A stretch of DNA of 64,000 bases from assembly GCF_018327685.1 (NCBI RefSeq), contig NZ_BNEL01000001.1, positions 3,224,001 to 3,288,000 of the forward strand. The letters run 5' to 3'. Positions 39,959 through 48,414 of the stretch are shown here, piece after piece. Made by a program: the position numbers and the translations under genes. How positions within the stretch are numbered: position 1 is the stretch's first letter; every line of letters starts with the position of its first letter. The notes under the pieces were generated by a model that saw only the letters and a list, made by a program, of their open reading frames with translations, was not told the DNA's origin and did no database searches. The stretch is from Streptomyces sp. TS71-3 (GTDB taxonomy: Bacteria; Actinomycetota; Actinomycetes; Streptomycetales; Streptomycetaceae).

Positions 39959-40398
39959 GGATCGGCGAGGTGCCGAACACCCGCCCCGCACACCGGTGCA
40001 CCAAAGGGCATCCCACCGGGACCGAACGGCCCGCGAACGGCGCATCCGGCTCCCGGGCGGTCTACCGTCCGTGTCCGACGGCAGATCGGTTCCCGTGAAC
40101 GGCATCGCCGTCGGTGAGTCCACCGCTCGTCCGGAACCCGCTGACCCCGGGACCGATTCCGGATCTCCGGCGCCTGCCGCGGCGGACTCTCCCTTTTCCT
40201 CCTCGGCCCAGGAGCTTTTGATCCCCGCATCGCTCGTCGCCGAGGTTGTCATGCTGCCGGAAGGGACGTGCGTCGCGTGCCGGCGGAGACGGAAGTTCTC
40301 CGCCGGCACGCGGCCACGTTCCCTCTGGGAGCGGCGGACGGCGCCGGACCTGCCGGAGCAGGCGCCTCACCGACTCAGCCAATTGAATGAGGAATGAA
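39959..40398. other. Gap before the carotenoid-oxygenase operon
   Basis: This 440-bp gap contains one strong hairpin (40275-40311) and the ribosome site of the next gene. A plus-strand frame is open but shows no family resemblance, and it is not annotated. Confidence 0.45.
40275..40311. terminator. 15-bp perfect hairpin
   Basis: gcgtgccggcggaga and tctccgccggcacgc pair perfectly around a 7-nt loop, 317 bp beyond DUF1453 and 88 bp before the next start. It is either a late terminator or a leader structure. Confidence 0.55.
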
Positions 40399-40965
40399 AT
40401 GCAATTCGCTAAGGGCTTCCTGCCCTGGGTGGCCTTTGCCGGGCTGTCCGCCTTCGGATGGCAGTGGGCGTCCCTGGGCGGCCTCGTGGTCAGCGCCTGG
40501 ATCCTGATCAGCGGAGTGAGGGGAGGCAACAAGGCCGAAGCCCTCGTCCTGGAGTACAGCAACACCGTGTTCTTCCTGCTCTGGACCCTGCTCGCCTTCG
40601 CCGACACGAGCAGCCCCGCGGAGCATCTGGACGGCCCGGTGTCCATGGCCTGGCTGGCCGCCACCGCATGGGGCTCGATCCTCATCGGCCACCCGTTCAC
40701 CACCGGTATCGCGAAGCGGGACGTTCCGCGCGAGATGTGGAACCACCCCGGCTTCATCCGGACCAACCTGATCCTGACGAGGGTCTGGGCCGTCGCGTTC
40801 TCGATCAGCACCCTCACGCTGGGCCTGGTCGTCGTCGCCCATCTGAACGTCGGCTTCAGGGTCTTCTTCCAGGCGGCCGGGCTGATCATCCCCGCGATCA
40901 TCACCGTCCAGTACCCCAAGCGCGTCCAGGCGCGCATGAACGAGACCATGACGCAGGGAGTCTGA
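40399..40965 (+). CDS. Small multi-helix membrane protein paired with a carotenoid oxygenase
   Basis: The product has 188 residues and about five hydrophobic helices (FLPWVAFAGLSAFGWQWASLGG, TVFFLLWTLLAFAD, MAWLAATAWGSILIG, VGFRVFFQAAGLIIPAII). GHPFTTGIAKRDVPREMWNHPGFIRTN is a distinctive polar loop. No named family is recognised with certainty. ATG 40399 has gagga 6 nt upstream and is preferred over ATG 40387. The carotenoid oxygenase starts two bases after the stop, so the pair forms one operon, and the protein may present or traffic the apolar substrate. Confidence 0.8.
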   Translation: MQFAKGFLPWVAFAGLSAFGWQWASLGGLVVSAWILISGVRGGNKAEALVLEYSNTVFFLLWTLLAFADTSSPAEHLDGPVSMAWLAATAWGSILIGHPFTTGIAKRDVPREMWNHPGFIRTNLILTRVWAVAFSISTLTLGLVVVAHLNVGFRVFFQAAGLIIPAIITVQYPKRVQARMNETMTQGV

Positions 40966-40967
40966 CC

Positions 40968-42305
40968 ATGATGACCACCCCACCCCCGCCGCACCTCGCA
41001 CGGAACTACGCGCCGGTGATGGACGAGATGACCGTCCAGGACCTGGACGTCACCGGGTCGATCCCCCCGGAACTCAGCGGCTGGTACGTGCGCAACGGCC
41101 CCAACCCGCAGGACGCCCGGTCCGCCCACTGGTTCTTCGGCGACGGCATGGTGCACGGCGTCCGCCTGGACAGCGGTCGGGCGACCTCGTACCGGAACCG
41201 CTGGGTCCGGACCACCAAGTTCACCGACGGCCGCACGTCCTACGGCGAGAACGGTGAGGAAGACCTGACCGCCGGCTCGGCCAACACCCATGTGGTCCGG
41301 CACGCCGGGCGGACGTTCGCCCTGGTGGAGTCGTCCCTGCCGTACGAACTCGACTGCCGTCCGGGCCGCGAGTTCGACACCGTCGGCCCCTACGACTTCG
41401 GCGGGCGCCTCGACACCGCCATGACCGCGCACCCCAAGACGTGCCCGGTCACCGGCGAGCTGCACTTCTTCGGGTACGGCGGCTTCAAGCCCCCGTTCCT
41501 CACGTACCACCGCGCGGACGCCTCGGGTGCCCTGACGGTCAGCCGGCCGATCGACGTGCCGGCGCACACGATGATGCACGACTTCCACCTGACCACCAAT
41601 TACGTCGTCTTCATGGACCTGCCGGTCGTCTTCGACCGGGAGACGGCCATGCGCGGCGACGACCTGCCGTACAAGTGGCACCCGGGCTACGGCGCACGCC
41701 TCGGCGTGCTGCGCCGCAACGACCCGTACGGCGCCGTCCACTGGCTGCCCGTCGAGCCGTGCTACGTGTTCCACGCCATGAACGCGTTCGACGAGGGGCC
41801 CGGCAGCGGGCGGATCGTCATGTACGTGTCCCGCTACCCGGTCTACCGGGAGACCAGCGCCACCATGTGGCGGTGGGAGATCGACGTCGACGCGGGCAAG
41901 GTCGTCGAGGTCCAGCTCGACGACACCCCGTGCGAGTTCCCCCGGGTCGACGACCGCCTGGCCGGCCAGGACTCCCGCTTCGGGCACGTCACGGTCACCG
42001 ACACCCCGAACCTCGGCACCGGGCTCGACCGCTCCTACCTGGTCCGCTACGACCTGCACACGGGTGACACGACGCGCCACGAGTTCGGCGCGGGCCGCGT
42101 TCCCAACGAGGCCGCGTTCGCGGCCTCGGACGGCACTCCCGGCGGCCCGGGCTGGCTGCTGAGCTACGTGTACGACGCGAGCACCGACAAGAGCGACCTG
42201 GTGATCCTGGACGCGCAGAACGTGGTGGCGCCGCCGGTGGCCACGATCCACCTGCCCCGGCGCGTCCCGTTCGGCTTCCACGGCAACTGGCTGCCGGACG
42301 AGTGA
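40968..42305 (+). CDS. Carotenoid cleavage oxygenase family protein
   Basis: The product has 445 residues, normal for the family. The four iron-binding histidines are found in TAHPKT, MHDFHLTTNY, YVFHAMNAFDEG and the C-terminal FGFHGNWLP. LSGWYVRNGPNP at the N-terminus is also conserved. It would cleave a carotenoid, apocarotenoid or stilbene-type double bond with O2. No carotenoid synthesis gene is in the window, so the substrate may come from elsewhere in the genome. A large hairpin follows. Confidence 0.92.
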   Translation: MMTTPPPPHLARNYAPVMDEMTVQDLDVTGSIPPELSGWYVRNGPNPQDARSAHWFFGDGMVHGVRLDSGRATSYRNRWVRTTKFTDGRTSYGENGEEDLTAGSANTHVVRHAGRTFALVESSLPYELDCRPGREFDTVGPYDFGGRLDTAMTAHPKTCPVTGELHFFGYGGFKPPFLTYHRADASGALTVSRPIDVPAHTMMHDFHLTTNYVVFMDLPVVFDRETAMRGDDLPYKWHPGYGARLGVLRRNDPYGAVHWLPVEPCYVFHAMNAFDEGPGSGRIVMYVSRYPVYRETSATMWRWEIDVDAGKVVEVQLDDTPCEFPRVDDRLAGQDSRFGHVTVTDTPNLGTGLDRSYLVRYDLHTGDTTRHEFGAGRVPNEAAFAASDGTPGGPGWLLSYVYDASTDKSDLVILDAQNVVAPPVATIHLPRRVPFGFHGNWLPDE

Positions 42306-42459
42306 GCGGGCGCGGGCCCGTCGCCTCTGGTGACGGGCCCGCACGGCGATCCCACCGGATCCGGTACCCACCGGGTCCGGTTTCTCGTACCAGGGGGTGG
42401 ACGGGGGCTCCGCGGGGCGGGCGCGGCGGCATGGGTGCGGCCCGGTCGCCCCCGCGGAT

Positions 42460-42531
42460 GCGAAGGCCCGGCGGTGGCCCGGAACCCGCTGGACGGGGTG
42501 TCCAGCAGGTGGGCCACCGCCGGGCCTTCGC
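42460..42531. terminator. Very large 21-bp hairpin with inner stem, bidirectional terminator
   Basis: Arms 42460-42480 and 42511-42531 are perfectly complementary over 21 bp. The loop itself contains gctggac-ggggt-gtccagc. It lies between the converging oxygenase and DUF2306 genes. Confidence 0.8.
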
Positions 42532-42570
42532 GGCACGGCGACGGGATGGCTCAGCGCATCGGGTCGGGGG

Positions 42571-43308
42571 TCAGCCGGCGAGGCGTGCGTCGGCCGGCGG
42601 GCTCGTCATGTGCAGGGACGGCAGGTTCCGGCGGCGTACCAGGAACTCCGCCACCACGATGTTGGGTATCCAGCACAGGTAGGGGAGCGGCCCGTAGGCC
42701 TGGTCGAAGATGTCCGTGAACTCGCGGCCGTCGGAGAACGGCAGCTGCACCATGATCAGGACGCCCAGCCACAGCCTGAGGGTGACCGCGGCGTAGGTGA
42801 GGGCGAAGTTGCGGATCATCCACGCCTCGTGCTCGCGGAACCGCCGCGCACGCGCGGCCTTGTAGCCCCGCAGCGCCGTCCAGCCCCAGAGGACCGCCAG
42901 GGCCGCGAAGCCGAAGAATCCGCTGATGCCGACGGAGTTGAACATCGACATGACGAACGCCGCCGCCGAGCCGAGGGCGAGCGTGACCATGTAGACCCGC
43001 CCGTTCCACCGGTGAAGGCGCCAGTGCCGGGTGCGCAGCCGCTTCGAGAACTGCCAGGGACCCAGGGCCAGAGCGAGCCCCGCGGCGACGATGTGCACGT
43101 AGAAGGCCACCTGGACCGGCCAGCTCCGGTCCGCGTACGTGGTGGCGAGACCGACGTTGCGCTGGGCGAGTTCGTCGAGCGTGCCCTCGCCGTACTGGCC
43201 GACGAAATAGCCGGCGATGGCGAGGGAGGACAGCATCACCCACGTCCAGCTCCACCTGCGACGCGGCGTCGTGTGGTGAGCGGGTCTCGTGGAGACGGTG
43301 TTGGTCAT
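42571..43308 (-). CDS. DUF2306 membrane protein
   Basis: The product has 245 residues and about seven helices. VQVAFYVHIVAAGLALALGPWQF, RHWRLHRWNGRVYMVTLALGS, REHEAWMIRNFALTYAAVTLRLWL match DUF2306, whose conserved histidines suggest haem or metal binding. The start is ATG 43308; the ribosome site is weak. It is divergent from the PucR-like regulator. Function is unknown. Confidence 0.85.
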   Translation of the reverse strand: MTNTVSTRPAHHTTPRRRWSWTWVMLSSLAIAGYFVGQYGEGTLDELAQRNVGLATTYADRSWPVQVAFYVHIVAAGLALALGPWQFSKRLRTRHWRLHRWNGRVYMVTLALGSAAAFVMSMFNSVGISGFFGFAALAVLWGWTALRGYKAARARRFREHEAWMIRNFALTYAAVTLRLWLGVLIMVQLPFSDGREFTDIFDQAYGPLPYLCWIPNIVVAEFLVRRRNLPSLHMTSPPADARLAG

Positions 43309-43761
43309 GGGACGTTCCGTTCGGGTCTCGGATGTCAGGGGTGCAGGGCGGACCGCATGACGGAGGCCGGCGTCGGAGGCCGGGCGGAACGTGAACGCAC
43401 TCCACTGCCTGCCGACCGCAGGCGAGGCCCCCGAATGACCGTGTTCCGGCTGGTCCACGGCTCTGCCCCGCCAGCCTTCACCGTGGAACGGGGACGTTCC
43501 ATGGCGCGAAACCACAGTCGACGGGCCGCGCACAGGGGGTCTGTTACACCGGGGTGTCGGCGGTGTCGGCGGTGTCGAGAGCGTCGACGGCGGCGATCCG
43601 TGGGGCGCCTGCCGGTGGTGCCTCCATTGGGTGCTTCCGGGTGGTTCCTCGGGGTGGGCCGGGGGCGTCTCCGAGGCGGGCCGGGTCGGATTGACGCCAC
43701 TTGGCGCTCCTCCTTACTATCCTTCCGACATGTCAGTTCCGTAGTATCGAGCTGCTGCCGA
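43309..43761. other. Divergent intergenic region
   Basis: This 453-bp stretch has no gene. gtgtcggcg occurs three times in a row (43554-43580), and gacatgtc lies at 43727-43734 inside a larger, partly symmetric tacta ... tagta frame just before the PucR-like gene. Confidence 0.5.
43715..43746. promoter_or_regulatory. Symmetric site tacta-N7-gacatgtc-N7-tagta
   Basis: The outer arms are equidistant from the gacatgtc centre. It overlaps the likely promoter of the regulator starting at 43762. Confidence 0.45.
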
Positions 43762-45054
43762 ATGGGAGTGTGGGCGGTGACTGTGGTGAGTGAGGTCGAG
43801 ACGGGTGTGCAAGCCTGCTCGACGCCGGACGTGCCCGGGATGCAGGACTCCGGAGCCGCTTGGGTCGATCGGATCTCCGACGTGATCACCTGCGAGATCA
43901 CGGAGGATGCGTTCCCGGCCAGACGGGGCAGCGTTCCGTTCCACAACGGGCTGCGGCGATTCGTCCGGACGAACGTGCTGACCGTGGCCCGGGCCCACAA
44001 CGCGGGGACCCCGCCCGGAAAGGAAGCGGACCGATCCGTCCGCGAGTTCGGGGCCTGGGTCGCCGAGCAGGGCTTTCCGGCGACCTCCATACGGAGCGCG
44101 TACTGGGCCGGAACGCGCCAGCTCATCGGCAGGTGGGGCGAGATGGGCTGGCCGGGGCTCGTCACCGGCCGGTGCCCCGGCGACGGGCGACCGGGCGTCT
44201 CCGGCGAGGCCGTCTCCCAGGTGGCCGCCCTCGCCTTCGAGTTCGCCGAGCGCGCCATGCGCGTGTCGACCCGCGCCCACCAGGAGGCGACGGCCGAACT
44301 CGGCCTCGACGGAGACCTGCGGCGCCGCGCCGTGGTCGGCACGATCCTCGCGGCCCCGGACGCCGCGGCCGGCGCCCCCGCCGACCCGGCGTGGGACGCC
44401 CTGCTGGGCTACCGGCTCGGCGGCACCCACGTCGGCGTGCTCCTTGAGGCCACCCACCGTGCGCAGGTCGATGCGGTCCTGCGGCAGGCCCAGTCCCTCA
44501 CCGGCGCGCGCGAGCGGCTGCTGCTGCCGCCCGACACCAGCCAGTGGACCGCGTGGCTGGGGTACCGCAAGGCGCCGCCGGCGGGAACGCTCGACGCCCT
44601 GTGCGCGGCGCTGCGTGATTCGGGGCTGCGCGCGGCGGTCGGCAGGCCTCATCAGGGCGTCGCGGGCTTCCGCATGACCCACCGCGAGGCCCTGCGTGCG
44701 GCGGGGGTGCGCGGCAAGCTGGCCGCGGCACCGATGTGCATCTCCTTCGGTGATGTCTCGCTTGAGGACCTGCTCCTGCACGACCCGTCCCTGGTCGCCG
44801 CGTTCGTCAACGACGAGCTGGGGCCCCTCGCGGACGGTACGGACAGGGCGGCACGCATGCGCGAGACCCTCTCCGTCTGGCTGTCCTGCGGAACGCACAC
44901 GGCCACCGCGACCAGGCTCGGAATCCACGAGAACACGGTGCGGCTGCGGCTGAACTCCGTGGCCGAGGCGCTGGGTCCCCGCTACCTCGAACGGAAGACG
45001 GAACTCCTCGTGGCCCTCCGGCTCTCCGACGCCCTCGCCATCTCCGGGTCGTGA
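43762..45054 (+). CDS. PucR/CdaR-like helix-turn-helix regulator
   Basis: The product has 430 residues. The C-terminus WLSCGTHTATATRLGIHENTVRLRLNSVAEALG is the HTH_30 (PucR C-terminal) DNA-binding domain with LxIHxNTVRxRL, and the central GGDEF-like sensor region spans residues about 200-340. The N-terminal part has an RsbT-like four-helix domain (FVRTNVLTVARAHN). Start is uncertain between ATG 43762 and nearby GTGs. The target genes are not evident; the divergent DUF2306 gene is the nearest candidate. Confidence 0.85.
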   Translation: MGVWAVTVVSEVETGVQACSTPDVPGMQDSGAAWVDRISDVITCEITEDAFPARRGSVPFHNGLRRFVRTNVLTVARAHNAGTPPGKEADRSVREFGAWVAEQGFPATSIRSAYWAGTRQLIGRWGEMGWPGLVTGRCPGDGRPGVSGEAVSQVAALAFEFAERAMRVSTRAHQEATAELGLDGDLRRRAVVGTILAAPDAAAGAPADPAWDALLGYRLGGTHVGVLLEATHRAQVDAVLRQAQSLTGARERLLLPPDTSQWTAWLGYRKAPPAGTLDALCAALRDSGLRAAVGRPHQGVAGFRMTHREALRAAGVRGKLAAAPMCISFGDVSLEDLLLHDPSLVAAFVNDELGPLADGTDRAARMRETLSVWLSCGTHTATATRLGIHENTVRLRLNSVAEALGPRYLERKTELLVALRLSDALAISGS

Positions 45055-45117
45055 GGCGGGCCCCCGGTGCCGCACGTGTGGCCGTCGATGTCGCCGTCGA
45101 AGGTCGAGACTATATGG

Positions 45118-45129
45118 TCGACATGTCGA
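45118..45129. promoter_or_regulatory. Palindrome tcgacatgtcga
   Basis: A perfect 12-bp palindrome 21 bp before the padR ATG, flanked by tatatgg and tgtgtaatat. It is a likely PadR operator. Confidence 0.55.
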
Positions 45130-45150
45130 ATGTGTAATATCCTGGAAGGT

Positions 45151-45792
45151 ATGAGTCTTCGGTATGCGCTGATGGGTCTGCTCGCGGACCGCCCTGCCAG
45201 CGGCTACGACCTGTTGAAACGCTTCGGCCGCTCACTCGACAACGTCTGGACCGCCTCGCAGAGCCAGGTCTACGGCGAGCTGCGCCACCTCGCGGACTCG
45301 GGCGCGATCGAGGTCGTCTCGGAGGGCCCCCGAGGCCGCAAGGAGTACGCCCTCACCCCGCGGGGGCAGGCCGAGCTGCGCGAGTGGGTCGCCCACACCG
45401 AAGGCGGGCACTCCCCGCGCAACGCCATGCTCCTGCAGGTCTTCTTCCTCGGCCTGCTCGCCCGGGACGAGGCGGCCGAACGCCTCGCCCGCAAGGCCGA
45501 GGAGGCCGCGGAGCAGCATGCGGCGCTCGTCGTGCTCCAGGAGTCGCTCGACTGGGGCGACGGCGAGAACCTGATCGACCTCGGCGGCCGGCTGGCCCTG
45601 GAGTACGGGCTGCGCCTGCGCGCCATGGAGAAGGACTGGGCCCGCTGGGCGGTCGCGCAGACCACCGGGCCCGCCGGCAGGGCGGACGGCTCCCGAGGCG
45701 CGTGCCCGCCGGATTCCACGGCAACTGGCTTCCCGACGCCTGAACGACCTTTCGGCGAAGGCACGCCGCGGACGAGAGACCCCTTCGGGTGA
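45151..45792 (+). CDS. PadR family transcriptional regulator
   Basis: The product has 213 residues. MSLRYALMGLLADRPASGYDLLKRF followed by VWTASQSQVYGELRHLADSGAIEVVSEGPRGRKEYALTPRGQAEL is the PadR winged helix, and the C-terminal dimerisation helices form the Vir_act_alpha_C domain to about residue 175. The last about 35 residues are low-complexity. ATG 45151 has ggaagg 5 nt upstream. It is directly followed by a second PadR gene of similar sequence. Confidence 0.9.
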   Translation: MSLRYALMGLLADRPASGYDLLKRFGRSLDNVWTASQSQVYGELRHLADSGAIEVVSEGPRGRKEYALTPRGQAELREWVAHTEGGHSPRNAMLLQVFFLGLLARDEAAERLARKAEEAAEQHAALVVLQESLDWGDGENLIDLGGRLALEYGLRLRAMEKDWARWAVAQTTGPAGRADGSRGACPPDSTATGFPTPERPFGEGTPRTRDPFG

Positions 45793-45810
45793 CGTGCACG
45801 GAGGAGATTT

Positions 45811-45847
45811 CGTGAGTGACATGTAAGGTGCTTACATGTCACTCACG
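45811..45847. promoter_or_regulatory. 17-bp perfect palindrome over the padR start
   Basis: cgtgagtgacatgtaag-gtg-cttacatgtcactcacg is perfect over 17 bp per arm and contains the atgta ... tacat core of PadR operators. The right arm includes the ATG at 45836, so the repressor would block its own initiation region. Confidence 0.75.
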
Positions 45848-46369
45848 CAGGCACTGCTGGGTCTGCTGGCCGTGGAGCCCGCCAGCGGATACGACCTCAC
45901 GAAGGAGTTCGAGCGGGACCTAGGGCGGTACGCCTGGCAGGCGGGGCACACGAGCGTCTACCCGGAACTCGTCCGCATGGCGGAGCGCGGCCTCGTGGAG
46001 GTCACGCAGGAAGGCCCGCGCGGGCGGCGGACCTACTCCGTGACGGCCGAGGGCCGCGAGGAACTGCGCAAGTGGCTGCTCGCGCCCTGGGGACAGGGGG
46101 TGGTGCGCAACGAGCAGGTCCTGCGCATGTTCCTGCTGGAGGCACTGGAGCCGGAGGAGGCGGCCACCGCGCTGCGCGGTGTCGTCGAGTACGCCGAGCG
46201 GGGAGCCAACGCGCTGCGCGCCCACCGCGAACACCGGGAGGTGGAGCCGCCGGAGGGCCGGGACGTCCTCGGGCAGCTGGCGGCGGAGTACGGCCTGCGC
46301 CAGTTCCAGGCGATGCGCGACTGGGCCCTGTGGGCGCTCGACCACCTGAACCAGCGCCGCAAGGACTGA
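45836..46369 (+). CDS. PadR family transcriptional regulator
   Basis: The product has 177 residues. MSLTQALLGLLAVEPASGYDLTKEF and YPELVRMAERGLVEVTQEGPRGRRTYSVTAEGREEL are the winged helix, and the C-terminal helical domain runs to LALDHLN-type end. It is a paralogue of the preceding PadR. The start is within the palindrome, with aaggtg 5 nt upstream. A four-codon open frame (GTG AGT GAC ATG TAA) with a better ribosome site precedes it. Confidence 0.92.
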   Translation: MSLTQALLGLLAVEPASGYDLTKEFERDLGRYAWQAGHTSVYPELVRMAERGLVEVTQEGPRGRRTYSVTAEGREELRKWLLAPWGQGVVRNEQVLRMFLLEALEPEEAATALRGVVEYAERGANALRAHREHREVEPPEGRDVLGQLAAEYGLRQFQAMRDWALWALDHLNQRRKD

Positions 46370-46648
46370 GGGACACGGGGGCCGGCGGACGCGCGGGCCG
46401 GCGGACGCTCACCGCTTGCGGCTGGGTGTCCCGGTGTCTCGGTGTGCCAGGTGTGCTCGGCATGCTCGGTGTCTCGGTGTGACCGATGCGACAGGTGGAA
46501 GATGGCATGTCGTATCACCGGCGTGTGCACGGTTCTGGTGCGGGAGCCGCCTACCGCCCCGCCGGAAGCCCGGCACCGCCCGCCTGGCAGGGTGGTGACG
46601 GCAGCGCAGATCCCGCGGACGGAACAGGGAACAGAGGTAGAGGTACTC

Positions 46649-46924
46649 GTGGTCGACCGCGTACTCATCCCGGCACTGCTGACGGTCGTCAAAGCGCTCG
46701 GGATCCTTTACTGGTTCGCGTGGCGGCGGTGGCGGCCGGAGCCCGCGCGGGACGCCTTCGTGTACCGCTGGGGAACGTACCGTCAGCCCTGTGGTGGGCC
46801 GTTCTGCGACGGTTGCGACGTGTGCCGGCCCGCCCGGACGAGGGACCGGGTGGACCTGGCGGATCAGGCGGACCGCTCGGACCACCGCACGCCCGCCGAC
46901 ACACCCCCGCGCGTCCACGTATAG
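46649..46924 (+). CDS. Small cysteine-containing membrane protein, hypothetical
   Basis: The product has 91 residues from GTG 46649 (VDRVLIPALLTVVKALGILYWFAWRRW), one membrane helix, then a basic stretch and CGGPFCDGCDVCRPAR, a cluster of four cysteines that could bind metal. The C-terminal 25 residues are polar. gaggt lies about 8 nt upstream. No family is recognised. Codon usage is normal for the region, but the evidence for expression is limited. Confidence 0.45.
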   Translation: MVDRVLIPALLTVVKALGILYWFAWRRWRPEPARDAFVYRWGTYRQPCGGPFCDGCDVCRPARTRDRVDLADQADRSDHRTPADTPPRVHV

Positions 46925-46986
46925 GCCGCCGGGACCGGCCGGCATCGCGCCGCACGCACCGGCACGCACCCGCGCAGACGCGGGGA

Positions 46987-47796
46987 TCACCGGGGCAGTT
47001 CGGCCCACACCCCGACGAGTTCGGGCAGGAACATGACCGCCTGCGCCTCGGCGACCTCACGCCGGATCCGGGCGGCGAGCGTCCCGGCGTCGGAGATCTC
47101 GTCCTCGGTCGCCCCCGCCCTCCTCACCAGCGGCAGCATGGACAGGAAGGTGTCGGCGGCGTGTTCGGGAAACCCGTCGTCGGGATCCGCGGACGCGGGA
47201 GCGGCCACGGCCATGCCGGTGACGCTGAGCCCCGCGTCCCGGAAGACCCCGGGCAGCCGGTCCCCGGTGTCCGGGGCGCGCCCGGCCGTACGGAGCGCTC
47301 TGACGATCCAGTCGCTGGTCCTGCTGGTCAGGGGAACGGGCGGCACGGTGCGGCCGCTGCTGGAGTTGATCTCCTGGAACGAGACGATCCCGCCGGGGCG
47401 CACCAGCCGGCTCAACCGCCGCACCGCCGTGACGGCGTCGTCCAGGTGGATCAGGATGAGCCGTCCGACAACGGCGTCCACGGGCCGTTCCACCGTGAGT
47501 TCGGGAACGGTTCCCAGGCGGAAGCGCACGTTGCCCAGACCGGCGTCGGCTGCGCGGTGCCGTGCCACCTCCAGTAGCCCGCCGTCGATGTCGACACCGG
47601 TCACCGAGCCCGCGGAGCCCACGCGGCGGGCCGCCTGGAGGGTCATCGCGCCGGTTCCGCAGCCGACGTCGAGGACGTGCATCCCCGGCCGGATACCGGC
47701 CAGCCCGAGCAGCCAGTCCGTGGGCTCCGCGTAGAACGCGGCCTGGCGCCGCAGCCTTCCCGTCTCGCCGGATGTACGCCCCATGGCATATGTCAC
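46987..47796 (-). CDS. SAM-dependent methyltransferase, UbiE/COQ5-like
   Basis: The product has 269 residues. Motif I is HVLDVGCGTGAMTLQAARRV, motif II region VTGVDIDGGLLEVARHRA, and the post-motif GRLILIHLDDAVTAVRRLSRLVRPGGIVSFQE is typical of UbiE/arsenite-methyltransferase-type enzymes. GTG 47796 is chosen because ggaggtga precedes it by 5 nt. No associated pathway is visible next to it. Confidence 0.88.
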   Translation of the reverse strand: MTYAMGRTSGETGRLRRQAAFYAEPTDWLLGLAGIRPGMHVLDVGCGTGAMTLQAARRVGSAGSVTGVDIDGGLLEVARHRAADAGLGNVRFRLGTVPELTVERPVDAVVGRLILIHLDDAVTAVRRLSRLVRPGGIVSFQEINSSSGRTVPPVPLTSRTSDWIVRALRTAGRAPDTGDRLPGVFRDAGLSVTGMAVAAPASADPDDGFPEHAADTFLSMLPLVRRAGATEDEISDAGTLAARIRREVAEAQAVMFLPELVGVWAELPR

Positions 47797-47962
47797 CGAA
47801 GTCACCTCCGCTGCGTGGTCCTCTTTCACCGCGAGCGACGGTGGGCGGACCGGCGACCGCACCTCACTCGGCCGTGCCGCCGAGCAGGAACCGCGGGTCC
47901 AGGACCTCGAAGAACGCGCCGGCACCCTTCCCGGCGCTGGGGCCCACCTGCTGCCACGGCCA

Positions 47963-48009
47963 AGCCGATCGCCACCGGCCTCGGGGGGTGGACGCGGCGG
48001 CGATCGGCT
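47963..48009. terminator. Hairpin agccgatcgcc / ggcgatcggct
   Basis: A perfect 11-bp stem with a 25-nt loop in the gap upstream of the methyltransferase. Its function is uncertain. Confidence 0.35.
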
Positions 48010-48110
48010 CGTTCACCAGGCTAGGAAGGGGCCGGCGGAGACGGAGTGTCACCGACCGACAGGATGGCGGCCGGCGGGTGTCGGATCCGCACGGGTGCGG
48101 GGTTTCGGTG

Positions 48111-48180
48111 TGCCGGATGCCGGATGCCGGATGCCGGATGCCGGATGCCGGATGCCGGATGCCGGATGCCGGATGCCGGG
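48111..48180. repeat. Minisatellite, 10 x 7 bp (tgccgga)
   Basis: Nine perfect tgccgga units and one tgccggg. The 7-bp period shifts frame, so it is not a coding repeat. It is the purest tandem array in the window. Confidence 0.95.
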
Positions 48181-48414
48181 CGCGGCGCGCGGCCGGCGGC
48201 CAGTGGGGATCGGACATCCGCCCCGCCCAACCATGTCCCCGCACGACATCGTTGGCCCCGGCAGCCGCCACGTAATCTCCGGAGGCAGGATGCCGGATCG
48301 CGTGACGCGGCCTGCGTGGCCGGGCCTTGGGCGTGCGCAGGGCACAGTGCGTCGTGCGGCGTCCGGCGTGCAGCGCGCGACATGCCGTATCGGGTCGAGT
48401 AGAGGGGAAGAGCC

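Larger units (their letters stand above)
47797..48414. other. Long gap with repeats and a possible gene remnant
   Basis: This 618-bp gap has no complete gene. A minus-strand frame ending at 47864 reads AGAFFEVLDPRFLLGGTAE at its end, which looks like a protein C-terminus, but the upstream part runs into the 7-bp repeats. An 11-bp hairpin (47963-48009) and the minisatellite at 48111 lie within. Confidence 0.4.

Noticed and set aside
42397..43761. Upstream extension of the PucR-like gene to 42397
   Set aside because: The frame is open by chance through a terminator hairpin and opposite the DUF2306 gene; regulator homology begins only after 43762.
48111..48180. CRISPR-like array
   Set aside because: The repeats are contiguous 7-bp units without spacers, and no cas genes are present; it is a minisatellite.
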